DNA of 64,000 nt from Ceratopteris richardii (Eukaryota; Streptophyta; Polypodiopsida; Polypodiales; Pteridaceae). The stretch lies in NCBI GenBank assembly GCA_020310875.1, contig CM035430.1, positions 98,384,366 through 98,448,365 of the forward strand, written 5' to 3'. A program made the translations under genes and the position numbers. Positions 37,601 to 48,533 of this stretch are shown here, piece after piece (position 1 is the stretch's first letter; every line of letters starts with the position of its first letter). The notes below the pieces were generated by a model. The model made no database searches. It had not been told where the DNA came from and saw nothing but the letters and a program-made list of their open reading frames with translations.

Positions 37601-40591
37601 GATCTTTGGAAGACTAAGAACCTTCACATTATTGCTGGAAGTTTGTACCACCAGGATTCAAGCGGACTGCTGATGAGATGCGTGGAAGAAGGGGAACAAA
37701 AAATGTGGCTTCAGAAAGCACACATAAATCAATGGAACACTCACTTGAACGCAATGAGAACATGGCAAACACTCAAGCGATTCGGCATATATTGGCCAAC
37801 CATGCAACGAGATGCACATCATTATGTGTCAACCTGTCCAACCTGTCAAGAACAAATCCCAGATGAGAACTCTACATTATGCTATTCTACAATAGCACCA
37901 AGGTGGAGTATGCCTCTGGTAAAGTTCTTAAAGACTCGAGAGTATCCTGATGGAGCCACCTTAGCAAGGAAACGTGCTCTTGAAGAACAGAGCAAAGATT
38001 ACGTCATCTTAGGAAAACAACTCTTTAAACGCGGGAGGGATAACCAACTAAGAATGTGCATTCATGAAAATGAATATCTCTCTGTCTTAGAAATGGCACA
38101 TGCAGGAGCTGCGGGAGGACATTTCTCAGCAGACAGAACGGTCAAGATGATTCTCTTTGCAGGCTTGTGGTGGCCAACTCTACATATGGATGCGGAGGCA
38201 TATGTGAGAAGTTGCGAGACATGTGAGAGAGCGAAATATCCCATTAGAAGAGATGACATGCCCTTAAGACCGATGGTTTGTGCAAGAGCATTTACCAAAT
38301 GGGGAATTGACTTCATAGGACCTATCAATCCACCGGCCAAAGGATCTCATGCTGAATACATCATAGTCGCCACCGACTACTTGACTAAGTGGGTAGAAGC
38401 AAAAGCCACCAGAAAAAATGATGCTCAAACCACAGCAAAATTTCTTTTTGAGCACATTTTCACATGCTTTGGACTACCGATTGAGATAGTGAGTGATCGA
38501 GGAACACATTTCTTAAACGAGGTCATTGAGTCACTAATGAATGACTTTCTGGTGATTCATAAAAAATCAGCCCCATACCACCCTCAAGCTAATGGACAAG
38601 CTGAAAGTTCCAACAAGGTGCTATGTACTGTATTGACAAAGCTTGTCAATAATGGAAGGTCAGATTGGGACAAACAATTGCATCATGCAATTTGGGCCTT
38701 CCGAGTGGCATATAAAACGGCCATTGGAACTACACATTTCAACCTAGTGTATGGGCAGAATGCAATTTTGCCAATTGACTTCTTAGTACCTACATTGAAA
38801 GTGGCCCAGCAGTATGAGTGGAACGGTCATGAATTATCTCAGCAATTAGATCAAATTGAAAAGCTGCACGAGACAAGATTGCAAGCGGTAGCAGGCATTT
38901 ATGCAGCCAAACGGAGACAAAAGGCTTATTATGACGCACACATAAAAGACAAGGGACTAAAAGAAGGCGACTTAGTCCTAGTATACACCCTCAAACAACA
39001 CGCAAAGAAGCTCCAAAAACGAGGATATGGACCCCTGATTATAAATCAAATCTCTACTAGTGGTGCAGTCAATCTCGCCACACTAGACGGAGATATTCTT
39101 CCCAACTACATTAGTGGATGTAGAGTGAAAAGATTCATGGAGCCTCTGACGGATCAAATGCTAGCACGACTATTAGGAGCTCAAAGTAGGAAAAAGGAAG
39201 AAGAACGAATACGAGAAGAAGCGAGACAGGAAGCCCTAGAACGCATCAGAAAACGGAAAGAGTGGATGAGAGAAAGAGACGAGAGATATCGAGCAGGAGA
39301 AGAACTCATCCCAATGGCTAATTTTAGAGCCACTGAGAACTCTGGACAACAAAGAAGACAGCCTTACTTGAATATGGGAGCAGGACGAAAAGAGTACCAC
39401 TTAGTGGATGCTCTCATAGACACAGGAGCAGCCATAAGCTGCATTAGATTTTCCTTATCTCAGAGACTTAAAGAGGAGATACAGCCATCGAAGGCACAGC
39501 TAATTGGAATAGGAGGAAAAATTACTCAATGCATAGGTGAGATAACCTTACCTTTACATATGGGCAACAACACTATGGAGCAGAGACTCTTAGTGTGTCA
39601 GGACCAGGATCTGCTTGAAGATATGGTGTTAGGTCAAGATTGGATCTACGAATATGAGGTAACCATTCAATTGGCTTTAGGATACATCTCTGCCAGAATA
39701 GGACCTCGTGAGGTATTTAGTTTGCTAGACGAACGACCACCCAAAGCTGCTATTATAGAGCCAGAAGTTCATCCAAATGAACAAAGTCATGATTGTATGT
39801 TCACTAGCAATATAGAAACCCCATCGTCAAGTACTTCATGTGAAAATACCGTGAGTCCTGTGTGCACTCCATCTTTGAGTATAGAGAGTCATAAGAGTGC
39901 ACAAGAACCTGAAATCCAGCCCAGAGAACCACAAGGCGCAAGAGAGAATATTCCTCTGCAAGAATTGAAGTCTACACCCATGAAGGTGTACCCTATTCCA
40001 CATTCTACACTAGCTTGGATAAGGAAGGATCAAAAGAAGGCATACCTTCAGCAACAGAAAAGTCTTCGACATCAGCGTGTCCAATCAAAGAAGAAGACAA
40101 AGAATTTCGAACACTTCAGACAACCACGACTCAATAGCATATGGATCCCAAAGAAACTGATAACTGCACAACCTGATCGAACCACAATATGGATCCCAAA
40201 GTCATGTACTCCAAGGACGACCATCCCAAATAAGGAACATCCTCAGAAGGGCTATCACCATCAAAATGGTCAACAGACACATCAGACGAGAAAGAGGACA
40301 TATTGGAGGAAGAAGGAATCTACAGATGCAATGCAAACCAACTTGAGATTCCCAAAACAGAATAAGCAGACATACTACCGAAGAAGAACCACATTCATCA
40401 AAAAGGTGGAGCATACAGTACATCCCGCCCAAGTGAAACAAATTTGGGTGCCGAAAGACAAGACAAATTGCATACATCAAGAAACTACTTCCAATTGCAC
40501 ACATGAGGAGTTGTCGAGATCCAAAGTATGCATGATAGGGCCATATTACAAGGCCAAGCATTCGGCACGTCTTTCTTCTACTTTCGGATAG
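34658..40591 (+). CDS. G2 pol: protease, RT, RNase H, integrase, second protease, tail
   Basis: This resumes in the same frame as the gag half that stops at 17289, so it is the downstream part of one split gag-pol gene. Domains in order: retropepsin (LDSGAG, ~34996), RT with YVDD (~36665), RNase H, a first H2C2 module (~37720-37850) and a second (~38095-38225), integrase core with GIDF (~38308), SDRG (~38489) and GQAES (~38595), a second retropepsin-like domain (LIDTGAA at ~39415; LGQDW at ~39630), and a tail with IWIPK, IWIPK and IWVPK (40140-40455). The domain order equals that of G1 although the proteins have diverged widely. No stop occurs in this part. The G1 insertion separates it from the element promoter and gag. 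Confidence 0.9.
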   Translation, partial: YTGEYEHNSELYRIPSITRRETNPSVQTSEIIQRLREVKIPCTLTFEELLKVKPHLKEKLINQWEVEKEKKEVADKVKTVRIPVDKVGDFSEGDEGNTCLPITYRGYTTKAILDSGAGVGIATKEIWEKWGKPALRPTRMKIQMADGHTERPLGLLERVVFTTCGVEFEHTLAICHFERPSNYEMILGRPFMRQLKVVQDWGKDAVYLQHTGVTTRINLHTYTYQDVPPLQWNQIHKEEDDQSVHSAGSSDQSWMNEDTHLWICQAAKKEEERRKSWQQKQGIVRSVQDPAYMPQVFPDEEFEPHGWMEILATLDVCVNEEVVTMNECIDDEGYDVSLYMVVLQEAEEGEMIEKDWKEDYESIEMEPEPMELGICTNNIDITANEQHKDLTQKEELEVERGLEDEDNKLQDQFEVPAHFKKYEVEERKIAIQMPKREAQPGIAYDNKEQTKKIVVTMEGGEERCTFIGQDVSLEEEQELIRLIREYRDVFAWTYKDLKGVDPSICAHRIPMTSEAKPSKQRPYTYNDVYSAKIKEEIDKLLDAGFIYEIEHTEWVSPLVVVPKKNGKLRVCINLKKVNAATIRDSYPLPITDHLLERVAGKEVYSFLDGFSGYNQVAIAPEDQHKTAFATEWGVYAFRVMPFGLTNAPATFQRLMCHVFKEFLRKSMEVYVDDLCTYSAIRSEHIPELEKIFAKCRQYRVCLNPEKCVFMVRQGKILGHIVSKNGISTDEDKIKVILDLPRPKTAKEVQAFMGHCGYYRRFIHMYAIIARPLYALLTQFNWTEECERAFNELKNRLSSAPILRVPNWNKPFHIHVDASKFAIGCILAQPADTGKLDHPIAYASRQLNQAERNYTTTEREGLGMVYAVKKFRNYLLANKFKFFIDHQALLYLVNKPCNTGRLVRWFLLLMEFDFEVIVKKGNTHIRADHLSRMTHGEPPIGVPDDLPDTYLFNLEVCPQWAEKLIPILTHGPKDGITPNRKQDLWKTKNLHIIAGSLYHQDSSGLLMRCVEEGEQKMWLQKAHINQWNTHLNAMRTWQTLKRFGIYWPTMQRDAHHYVSTCPTCQEQIPDENSTLCYSTIAPRWSMPLVKFLKTREYPDGATLARKRALEEQSKDYVILGKQLFKRGRDNQLRMCIHENEYLSVLEMAHAGAAGGHFSADRTVKMILFAGLWWPTLHMDAEAYVRSCETCERAKYPIRRDDMPLRPMVCARAFTKWGIDFIGPINPPAKGSHAEYIIVATDYLTKWVEAKATRKNDAQTTAKFLFEHIFTCFGLPIEIVSDRGTHFLNEVIESLMNDFLVIHKKSAPYHPQANGQAESSNKVLCTVLTKLVNNGRSDWDKQLHHAIWAFRVAYKTAIGTTHFNLVYGQNAILPIDFLVPTLKVAQQYEWNGHELSQQLDQIEKLHETRLQAVAGIYAAKRRQKAYYDAHIKDKGLKEGDLVLVYTLKQHAKKLQKRGYGPLIINQISTSGAVNLATLDGDILPNYISGCRVKRFMEPLTDQMLARLLGAQSRKKEEERIREEARQEALERIRKRKEWMRERDERYRAGEELIPMANFRATENSGQQRRQPYLNMGAGRKEYHLVDALIDTGAAISCIRFSLSQRLKEEIQPSKAQLIGIGGKITQCIGEITLPLHMGNNTMEQRLLVCQDQDLLEDMVLGQDWIYEYEVTIQLALGYISARIGPREVFSLLDERPPKAAIIEPEVHPNEQSHDCMFTSNIETPSSSTSCENTVSPVCTPSLSIESHKSAQEPEIQPREPQGARENIPLQELKSTPMKVYPIPHSTLAWIRKDQKKAYLQQQKSLRHQRVQSKKKTKNFEHFRQPRLNSIWIPKKLITAQPDRTTIWIPKSCTPRTTIPNKEHPQKGYHHQNGQQTHQTRKRTYWRKKESTDAMQTNLRFPKQNKQTYYRRRTTFIKKVEHTVHPAQVKQIWVPKDKTNCIHQETTSNCTHEELSRSKVCMIGPYYKAKHSARLSSTFG

Positions 40592-40715
40592 TCACACACA
40601 TTTTCCCTTTGGAAATAGGAGAGCACTTGTACATATTTTAAGAGAATATTCCAAAAAAAAAAAAAAAAAAATTACTAACCGCTTCGGCTATGGACTAACT
40701 TTTATGTTTTCTTTT

Positions 40716-40746
<31 letters not shown>

Positions 40747-40892
40747 CATGAAAAATTCAGGTATTACCTTTCTCACACCCACGGGGAAGGGACGACACCA
40801 TGCACTCGGAGCAACATCGAATTATTAATCAACATATGGAGGAGGATTTCTGATAAATATGGATACTAATTCATCTTCCATATTGAGTGCAG
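40592..40892 (+). promoter_or_regulatory. G2 spacer with A-runs and two splice-acceptor-like sites
   Basis: The spacer between pol and the third ORF holds two A-runs (40653-40671 and 40720-40746). Between them lie TTACTAAC (40672-40679) and a pyrimidine tract ending CAG at 40718. A second set, TACTAAT at 40864-40870 and TTGAGTGCAG ending at 40892, abuts the ATG at 40893. The branch-point motifs match the plant consensus closely. They probably serve a spliced mRNA for the third ORF. Confidence 0.5.
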
Positions 40893-43800
40893 ATGGCTTC
40901 CACTGATTCCGAAGCAACACAGCAAGAAGAGGTGCAACTTCTTCCAATGGAATCGATAACTAAAGCAAGAGGTCACTGGTTCAGGGACGATCAGCCAGTG
41001 TCGGACCTAATTTTCATGGTTACCATCAAGATCATGGACACGCACCATTACTTTCCTATCATGTCCCAAGATTTCAAGACTATAATACAAGGGTTACCAC
41101 ATATTGAGGACGTATGGACTCAAGCTGGAATTGAAGCATTCTTGAAGATCCCCATATATGTACCAGATTTTCAGAGGTGTACACAGGTGATGAACACCAT
41201 GCAGCCTGCAGGAACAAAAATCTCAGTCCCAGAAGCGCAAGTATTGGACAAAGTCGGAAAATGGAAGACCATCCAATTCACACATGAATTGATTAATAAA
41301 GCGTTTGGATGGAATCAAGCAGGGATTACTTGTGTGAAGGAAGAATGCCATGACCCGAAGAAGAGATCATTCCTGGAAATCAATCGAATTGACATAGAGG
41401 ATGCTGTACGGCTGGTGCATCAACACTTTTGTTTTCCAAGTATGCACAGGTACACCGCACCCCAAAAGATAGTCGTCCAACTACTGTCACATGCCATGAG
41501 ACAGATAGGCAATAAAGTGAATCTAACAGGCTATGTCCAAGAACGATTGTTTGAAGCCCAAAAGAAGTGGGGGCAAAAGAAATTTTTGAATGGGAGTTCA
41601 GCGCTGACATTGCTCATATATGAAGCTTTGGACATGAAGAATTGCTTAAGGGAGATGCCAACCTCAGAAGGACTAGCTACATATGTGAAATCCGCCTCAG
41701 TTCCCAAGAAGAAGAAAAGTACTACAGGTGTGGAAGAGGCAGGAACTAGCTCTCAGCCAAGAATGAGAGGCACCAAAAGACTAAGAGAAGTCAAGACAGA
41801 GGAAGAAGGAATACCTATGAAAAAAAGAGTCCATGTACTTCCAAAAGTGACACTTGCAGGACAGAAGCAAATCACGGAGGAAGAGTTGACCAAAGCACTC
41901 GAAGAAACGCACAAATATACCGAAGGACAAGTCAACTTACCAGTGCAAGGTCATCACTACCAGCAGTCACAACAGGAGTCAAAACCAAAAAGAAGACTCA
42001 CTAAAGTTCACCGATACCGTGAAATCGGATTAGACAACTCCAGCTCATCTACTCAAGACAAAGAAGGAAAGGACACATCATTGTTGGATGTGGAAATTCA
42101 AAGCGAATCAAAAGACGATGGGCAATGGAACGAACTCAATGAAGTGAATTATGATGAAGAACCAGAAGGCCCCAAATCGATTGATCAAGATATAAAAATG
42201 AATCAGAAAACCACAAGCGCAAAGATGGATGAGGAGATTGCGGAAAAGGAAAATGAAGATCAGGATATAGAAACGGAAGAACCATTCACACCCATCAGGG
42301 TCGTAGCAGAACCTTCCCCATTGGATGTCACGTTTCAGGGGAGTGCTACTAAAAAGAAGAAAACAAAAGACGATTAGGAGGAATCCAAGATACAACTACA
42401 AGTTAGACAGCCACACAACGAGACACTTCAGGTGGCAGAAGACAAAGATGTACAAACGGGAGAGACTCCAGCAATAGCAAAGACATGGCTAAATGTAGAT
42501 ATCGCTCAGCTCAAGCCTGTTGTACAAGATATGATTCGAACAGCTCTAGATACACAACAGTTAATGCTTGATGCTGATGAAGATTATGACCAAGCCATGC
42601 AAGACAAGAAAGAACTCGAAAGAGCAGGCAAAGAGCTTTTCGAGGAAATAGTCAAGGTGCGCGAACAAGTTCTGAATAAAGAAAAGGAACTCCAAGCAGT
42701 CAAAACACAAAACAGTATGCTAGAAACAGAGCAGACAAAATTGCAAGATCAAGTACAAGAATTAACAAAGAAATTAGAGATGAGTGAGACTGAGAAGACA
42801 CGACTTCAAACACGCAGCAAAATCTTAGAGTCTCAGCTCAAGGCCAGTATGGAAGAAGCTGACAACATGCGACAAAGAAATAAAGAGCTAATGACAGCTC
42901 TCATTAGTGATCAGCCATTGGCAATAACTGATGACCCACAAAGAGATGTCAAAGACCTGGAAGATCAGATCACAAAATTACAAGATCAGCTCAGACAGGA
43001 GCAAGAAGTCATCACGGATTGGGAAAAGAGATATATGAAGGACACCGCAGCCCTCAGGATGAAATGGAAAAAAGTAGAAAATAACTACCTGCAACAGTGC
43101 AAGGAAGACACGGAGCACATGAACATTGTGGCTCAGGAATTAATGAAACATCAGGCAACTATTGCTAAGGCCGAAGAGGAAAGCAAACAAAAAGATGATT
43201 TAATCAAACGACTGCAGGAGCAATTAGAGCAGCAAGCACAACAGGGGACACCAGTAGTTTCGCCAAAGACCTCGGCTACTGTGGAGGAAGAGGTATGCCC
43301 TCTCTCTCCCCCCTTGTATAATTCACCAATAAGGGAGGAAAAGGAGGTTCCATTAGAACCTAACACACACAAACTTGCAGAGCTGAGCAGGACAGAAAGG
43401 GCACTACTGGTGTCCCAGCTTACGGCTGAATTTGAAGATCAAGTCATCAATCTAATGAAAGAGGCTAAAATTGACAGCAAGCAACTGGAGCAAATACTAA
43501 GGCCATTCAATGTACCATACGGGCTTTTGAAGGAACAAACCAGGCAATACATAAAACACGCTACAAAGAAGGAACCTGATCACAATCTCCAATTCCGGTA
43601 TGATACTTTTAAATATACTCAGGTAGAGTTTGAGGAGGCAAATCCAATTTGGAGAAGAAAGCTCTTGGAAAAGCACCCTACACTACGGGTACAGTGGGAA
43701 GCATCACCGTATGAGCTTCAAGTTAACCCATCATTTTGCCCACTACCTCGTCGAAGAGCGTGGACGCAATTTTGGGAAGGCCAGCGACAAGGTAGCATTA

Positions 43801-44468
43801 ATAACCAATGGCTTAATTATCCGCTATTACCTAGTCCACCACACAACTACCTACCGACAGAAGAATACATGGTCAAAACCATGGAATTTTGGCTTGCAAG
43901 ATATTCTACTGTTCCCGATCTAGCAGTAAAAATGACAAATAAAATATTTAGCATGCTCCTTACAGTGATTAAAGTGTTCCAACACGCACAATATACTTTT
44001 TTGAATTTCATCGGCATTACGCAGGGCTCGGAGGCTCTAATTTTTGATTTATCTACTATTCCCAGCCGGTTAACAATTATGGCATATTTTTCTCGGCTCA
44101 TGTTTCTACCATCAACATACATGCAGACATTTGAAGAAGCATTCTTTACGGGCTTCTTCGAAATAGATTCAGAGATCTTCATTAAAATGACCTCCAACTT
44201 GAATGCACGACTGGTGGCCTACGAGATAAGTTTCTTTGCTGACCATAGACAGGCACCAGAGGACGGAGTAAAGTCTCGCCAATGGAAGGAGTTCATGTTA
44301 TGTCACGCCAATCTGCTAAATCAAAGAGAGCAACAGGTCATTCAAACCTATACCCGTCGCCACAAAAAGCCTGTCGGGGACGATAGAGTCCAGGAGGGGG
44401 GCAGTGTCGAGGGCGAGACAAGTAAAAAGAAGAAAAAAAGAAAACAACGAAAGAAACAGCTTCACTAA
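40893..44468 (+). pseudogene. G2 third ORF, interrupted by one stop
   Basis: The ATG at 40893 (MASTDSEATQ) directly follows a CAG acceptor-like site. After 494 codons TAG at 42375-42377 interrupts; the same frame continues to 44468, about 1190 codons in all. The N-terminal domain (RGHWFRDDQPVSDLIF, KKWGQKKFLNGSSALTLLIYEA) corresponds to that of the G1 third ORF. A Lys/Glu-rich region follows in place of the Pro/Thr-rich one. The coiled coil lies at about 42520-43250. The C-terminal domain (43560-44260; PRRRAWTQF, YMQTFEEAFFTGFFEIDSE) matches G1. It ends in a basic cluster. No membrane segment is apparent. Overall it is shorter than the G1 copy, mainly in the linker. Confidence 0.85.
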
Positions 44469-44890
44469 AAGGCAAATTTGAAGATAGACAAATTTGAAGA
44501 TACAACTCTGCAGGAAGCCCCGCAGGGGCGCAACACCCATCTCTGCACAGAGCCCTGCAGGGGCACGCACCAAGCTACAAAGCTAAACCCCGGGGTCCAG
44601 AGGAGTGGATTTTTCAAACATCAGAGTAGGACCAAAAGTTAGAAAGGGGTAGAGGCTGAAAAGTTGAAGAGGGTGACTAAGAATAGCACATTCCTAGTCA
44701 CTGGTGGCGTGCGTGGCAACCCAAGTCAACAGGCAAGACAACTACATCAGGCTCTCGAGTTGTAGAGCTTGAATCAAGAAGGCCATCGAATCTGCATGTC
44801 TGTTTAACTGCAGACAATACTGACCACAGGGCGCGTGCGCGAACCAAAGTCTGTCAAAGGAAGCAAAGTCTGTCAAGGGACGACAGAGGC
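44469..44890 (+). other. G2 region between third ORF and polypurine tract
   Basis: About 420 bases with no coding frame of note. It contains a short repeat (GCCCCGCAGGGGCGC and GCCCTGCAGGGGCACGC, near 44517 and 44551) that can form small hairpins. No other feature was recognised. Confidence 0.5.
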
Positions 44891-44904
44891 GAAGAGGGGG
44901 AGAG
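44891..44904 (+). promoter_or_regulatory. Polypurine tract of G2
   Basis: GAAGAGGGGGAGAG directly precedes the 3' LTR at 44905 and is the plus-strand primer. Confidence 0.85.
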
Positions 44905-45798
44905 TGTTGCAGAGCTAAAGAGCGCGCAAAGCAGAGAAAAAAGACGGGCCCCAAAATTTTTCCGATTTGGACCACATATTTTTGTAACATATTCATTCTT
45001 GTAATATATTTCCCTTTGTAAAGGCACTAGAGGAGTCCTCTAGATGCATTCCCACAGAAGAATAGAAGCTTACCCATGTAAAATAGTAGGAAATTAGCTT
45101 TTGGTGAATAAAGTGCCGGTCACTTGTGTGAAAGGACCATTTTTAGGGCACTAGTATATAAGTCAAATGTGACTCTTTGTAAAAGACTTTTTTGCCATTG
45201 TGAGAATAGAGAGCACAGAAATTCGAATTTGTGTCTTCTTCCCTCTTCATCTTCATCTTCGCGAGCTTGTATGCATGTGTAGTGCTTGGAAAGAGTGCTT
45301 GTGAGTGTTGTCTATCCTTGAGAGTGTTTCTTTGCTGTAGGAAAGGTGTGTGCGAGGTGTAGGAAGTGCTGAAGCGTAGGAAAGTATTTTCGCGATTCAG
45401 TATTTCTGTCATAACTTGAAGTAGGAGCGTCGGATTTGAGTGAAACCACTGCCATTGGATGCGTCTTCTCGAGAGCTTCGAAACGCATATGCTATTTGCT
45501 ATGTTTGGAGCTTGGAGCTAGGAGAAAAGTCCAAAATACTGACGGCTGCTGCACCAAGTATCGTTTCGTCTTGACCTACAGTTGAAGCTTGTTAGGATAA
45601 GTAATTACCTCATTTTCATTCTTGAGTACTTTATGTGCATTGACCATTACGTGATTGCATGTCTTCATACACTCGGCTAGGTTAGTATACTCTTTGGATT
45701 GATATTTAAAAGCGTGTATCCCCACTATATGCACTTGTGAGGGGATTGGGGTATAGTCTCTTTCTCCGCAAGTCCCTAAGTTGAAGCTTAGGTCAACA
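44905..45798 (+). repeat. 3' LTR of G2
   Basis: 894 bp, six substitutions relative to 11346-12239. It is followed by the CATGC target duplication at 45799-45803. Confidence 0.95.
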
Positions 45799-45803
45799 CA
45801 TGC

Positions 45804-46268
45804 ATACATAAGCATCTTCATTGCATGAGCATATAATGCTATCATCAAGCATACATAAAATCTTCAAACTTCATCCATGTGCATAATCATAACTTGCACT
45901 TCATTCAATTGAGTGCAACATCTCAAACATGCATACAATCTTCACATGCAACTATATGTAGTTGCTCATCCAAGATTCTTTGCTTGAATCTTCATCTCCT
46001 TCTATAGGCTGCTCATAAATCCTCATCCAAGAGATTAGTACCACTTATAGCATGCCTCAATCATGAAGAATATGTATTTGAGAGTAGGATAAGAGAATGT
46101 TGGACTTCAAATAACATAAAGCAACAAAAGCTTCTTACATACACAAGCTTCATCTCCATAGCTTTCCAATGAGCATGATAGCTTCAAGCTTTCCTTCATC
46201 ATCTCTACATCTTCTTCAAGATCTCTTCATGCATCCATGGGCTCCACTCCCAATTCTCTGCAATCAAA
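45804..46268. other. Non-coding interior next to LTR C
   Basis: CA/TC-rich, no coding frame. It lies between the G2 target duplication and the primer-site remnant of a minus-strand element, so it is probably that element's interior, split by G2. Confidence 0.4.
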
Positions 46269-46280
46269 GCTCTGATACTA
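46269..46280 (-). promoter_or_regulatory. Degenerate copia-type primer binding site
   Basis: Minus strand TAGTATCAGAGC, one base off the usual TGGTATCAGAGC, three bases from LTR C. Confidence 0.6.
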
Positions 46281-46283
46281 AAA

Positions 46284-47148
46284 TGTGGATAAATTTCACT
46301 CGAATACACTCCAATACACGCAACGGAAGTTAGAGAACCTCTTCTAGAATCTACCCTATAATACATATGCTTAGTGAAAAGTGATTCAGTCACAAATCAG
46401 AGATCCAATGACTCTCACAATGAATCCACACATAGTGGACTCTGATAGCTTTCCAAGAAGCTATAGAACACTGCATTTGGAGTTCATTTAACTAAGCAAC
46501 TAACTGTACAAAGATAGACTACCTATCATATCAGGTTAAGCAAAAAACTGAGGTTTGCAAGAAATGTTCCTTGTCACTACTAGAGAATCATCTAGTAGAG
46601 ATATTTCGGATACAAAGACTATCAAAGATAAGATTTTCAATAAGATATCATATGCATTAAATGGATAAGTATATATAGAGATATCACCTTCACAAGGTGG
46701 CTGTGTACAGAAAAGGTATGCTGTTGGAATACCTTTGGGCCTTGTAGCATAGAAATGAGGTACCTTCTGATATCCATTGTTTGGATAATGACCAGCATAT
46801 GCTTCTACACAATCTCCTTGTCATCTCCACAACTTTTCATGTTCAATTGAGTTCTTTATATAGAGCTATGGGCATGGTACTTCTCACCTACCGTTGTATT
46901 TTCTCTCACCTCTTGACCTTTCCTTTCTTGTCCTTTGTCCTTCCATTGCCTTGGGTGGCTTTTGGTGCTCCATATCACTTCATATGGATAAGCTCACGTA
47001 TTGTTTGAGTATTCCATCTATCTAAATATATATTGGCTTTTATCCAAGCCATAAATACAAATGCTCTTTTTAATTCAACACTCTACTCTAAGGTTATGAG
47101 TGTTCCCTTTATATTTTTAGGGTATACCTTCATTTTGGGCTTACAACA
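46284..47148 (-). repeat. LTR C: 5' LTR of an old minus-strand copia-like element
   Basis: Bounded by TGTTGTAAGC on the minus strand (first base 47148) and TTATCCACA (last base 46284), next to a primer-site remnant. Length 865 bp. A TATATATA-like promoter lies near 46668-46680. No partner LTR was identified, so the ends rest on consensus. Confidence 0.5.
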
Positions 47149-47169
47149 AATACATAAATGATGAAGAGG

Positions 47170-48533
47170 TAATAAGTCAGAGGTGAGTATGTGCGAAGCC
47201 TCACAATTGGAGCTAGCACATGTTCCATAATTTTCAACACCTTTCCCCTTCCCCTTGCATCAACAATCACACCCACAACATCTTCACTCACTTCACCATT
47301 AATATTGTCACCCACAATCGACACTGCCTTCCATTAAATGTTTTCTTGCATGACACAAGTCCGAGATGAATTCGCATCTCTCGAGACCACCTTTCCCCTT
47401 CCCCTTGCATCAACAATCACACCCACAACATCTTCACTCACTTCACCATTAATATTGTCACCCACAATCAACACTGCCTTCCATCAAATGTTTTCTTGAG
47501 TGACGCAAGTCCGAGATGAATTCGCATCTCTCGAGACCAACTACCAGACGCTACAACAAAAAACTGTAGAATTACAGGTGCAACTAAACTCGCTATCCAT
47601 CGAGAACACCTCACTTAATGCGCACTATCAAGAGCTACGTGAGGCCTACCATACTCTTGAACTACAAAGTGAGCAAAAGACAAAGGAAGCAATTACAGAT
47701 ATCGACAACTTGTTACGGGCTCAAACGATTCCAAATGCAACTCACTCAAAACATGGGACTGTTACGACGCCACCTCGCGGCGGCCAAGGAAGAGAATCAA
47801 AGATTGCAGGAAGAGAATAGATAAAATCTTGAAGCAACTCTAGATCAACGGGATGAACCTCTAAGTCCTAGCCGCTTTAAAGCTATCCCCTCTAAATCTA
47901 TGAAGATATTATTAGAAGATCATGCTAGACTCCTAGAAGATTATGACAATATGAATGAAGCATATAAAAAACTCAAGGACGACCATAAAATGCTACAGTT
48001 GCAAACACCTGCAACCAACCACCACCAGCTCCTGAGGCCACACCTCCAGAGATCATAGAGGAACTCAATGCTTTACGCACTCAAGTACTTACTCTTGAAG
48101 CATAGATTACTGCTTTCTTTGAGCCCCCCAGGCCTGATTCCCCACGTGAACTCCCAACTGATGAAGAAATTGTGTCTATCCTAGTGGAGGAAACTTATGA
48201 AGAGGCCTACAAACCACAACCCATCCTAGGCGGACATGTCATGGCTGAAGGCCAAACCACCTTTGAACTCCCTACCCTCGCATGGATGAAGACTGTAGAA
48301 GAACTTGGACAGACCCACTCAGCACGGGTGGAGGCTCAATTACATGCCATGGCTATGATAGAGGAATGCATTTTACAATCACCTTACTTTGCCCACTTGG
48401 CCCCTCGCAGGTATATATCATGCCATGAGCTTCAATATAAACCGTATTTCATGCTAGTGGCAGAATATTAATTGGCGATAAAAAGGAGACAGGCAAGAAA
48501 CCATCACATGTGACTCAGTTGGAGCCTGGTGAC
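47170..48533 (+). pseudogene. G5: fragment of a gypsy third ORF (coiled coil and C-terminal part)
   Basis: In shifting frames this matches the middle and C-terminal part of the G1 third ORF: the end of the Pro/Thr linker, the coiled coil starting VRDEFASLETNYQTLQ (47500 on), the NMGLLRRHLAAAKEENQRL block (~47750), and the segment WMKTVEELGQTHSARVEAQLH to YKPYFMLVAEY (48280-48470). Frameshifts near 47720 and 48010 and several stops make it dead. It contains a 150-bp tandem duplication and is cut at 48533 by an antisense copia LTR fragment. Confidence 0.75.
47240..47539 (+). repeat. 150-bp tandem duplication inside G5
   Basis: Bases 47240-47389 and 47390-47539 are two adjacent copies of the same segment with a few mismatches. 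Each carries the linker-to-coiled-coil boundary of the third ORF. 150 is divisible by three, so the frame is kept. Confidence 0.9.

Larger units (their letters stand above)
11346..45798 (+). mobile_element. G2: giant Ty3/gypsy (Tat/Athila-like) element, split by G1
   Basis: G2 is bounded by 894-bp LTRs (11346-12239 and 44905-45798), with TGTTG...CAACA ends and a perfect 5-bp target duplication CATGC at 11341-11345 and 45799-45803. Without the nested G1 and one copy of its target duplication it is about 17.1 kb. The order is LTR, tRNA-Asp primer site, a 1.66-kb leader with a repeat array, gag, [G1 insertion], protease-RT-RNase H-integrase-second protease, a third ORF, polypurine tract, LTR. 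Reading the two LTRs against each other shows six substitutions. It is broken by G1 and by stops at 14707 and 42375. Confidence 0.95.
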
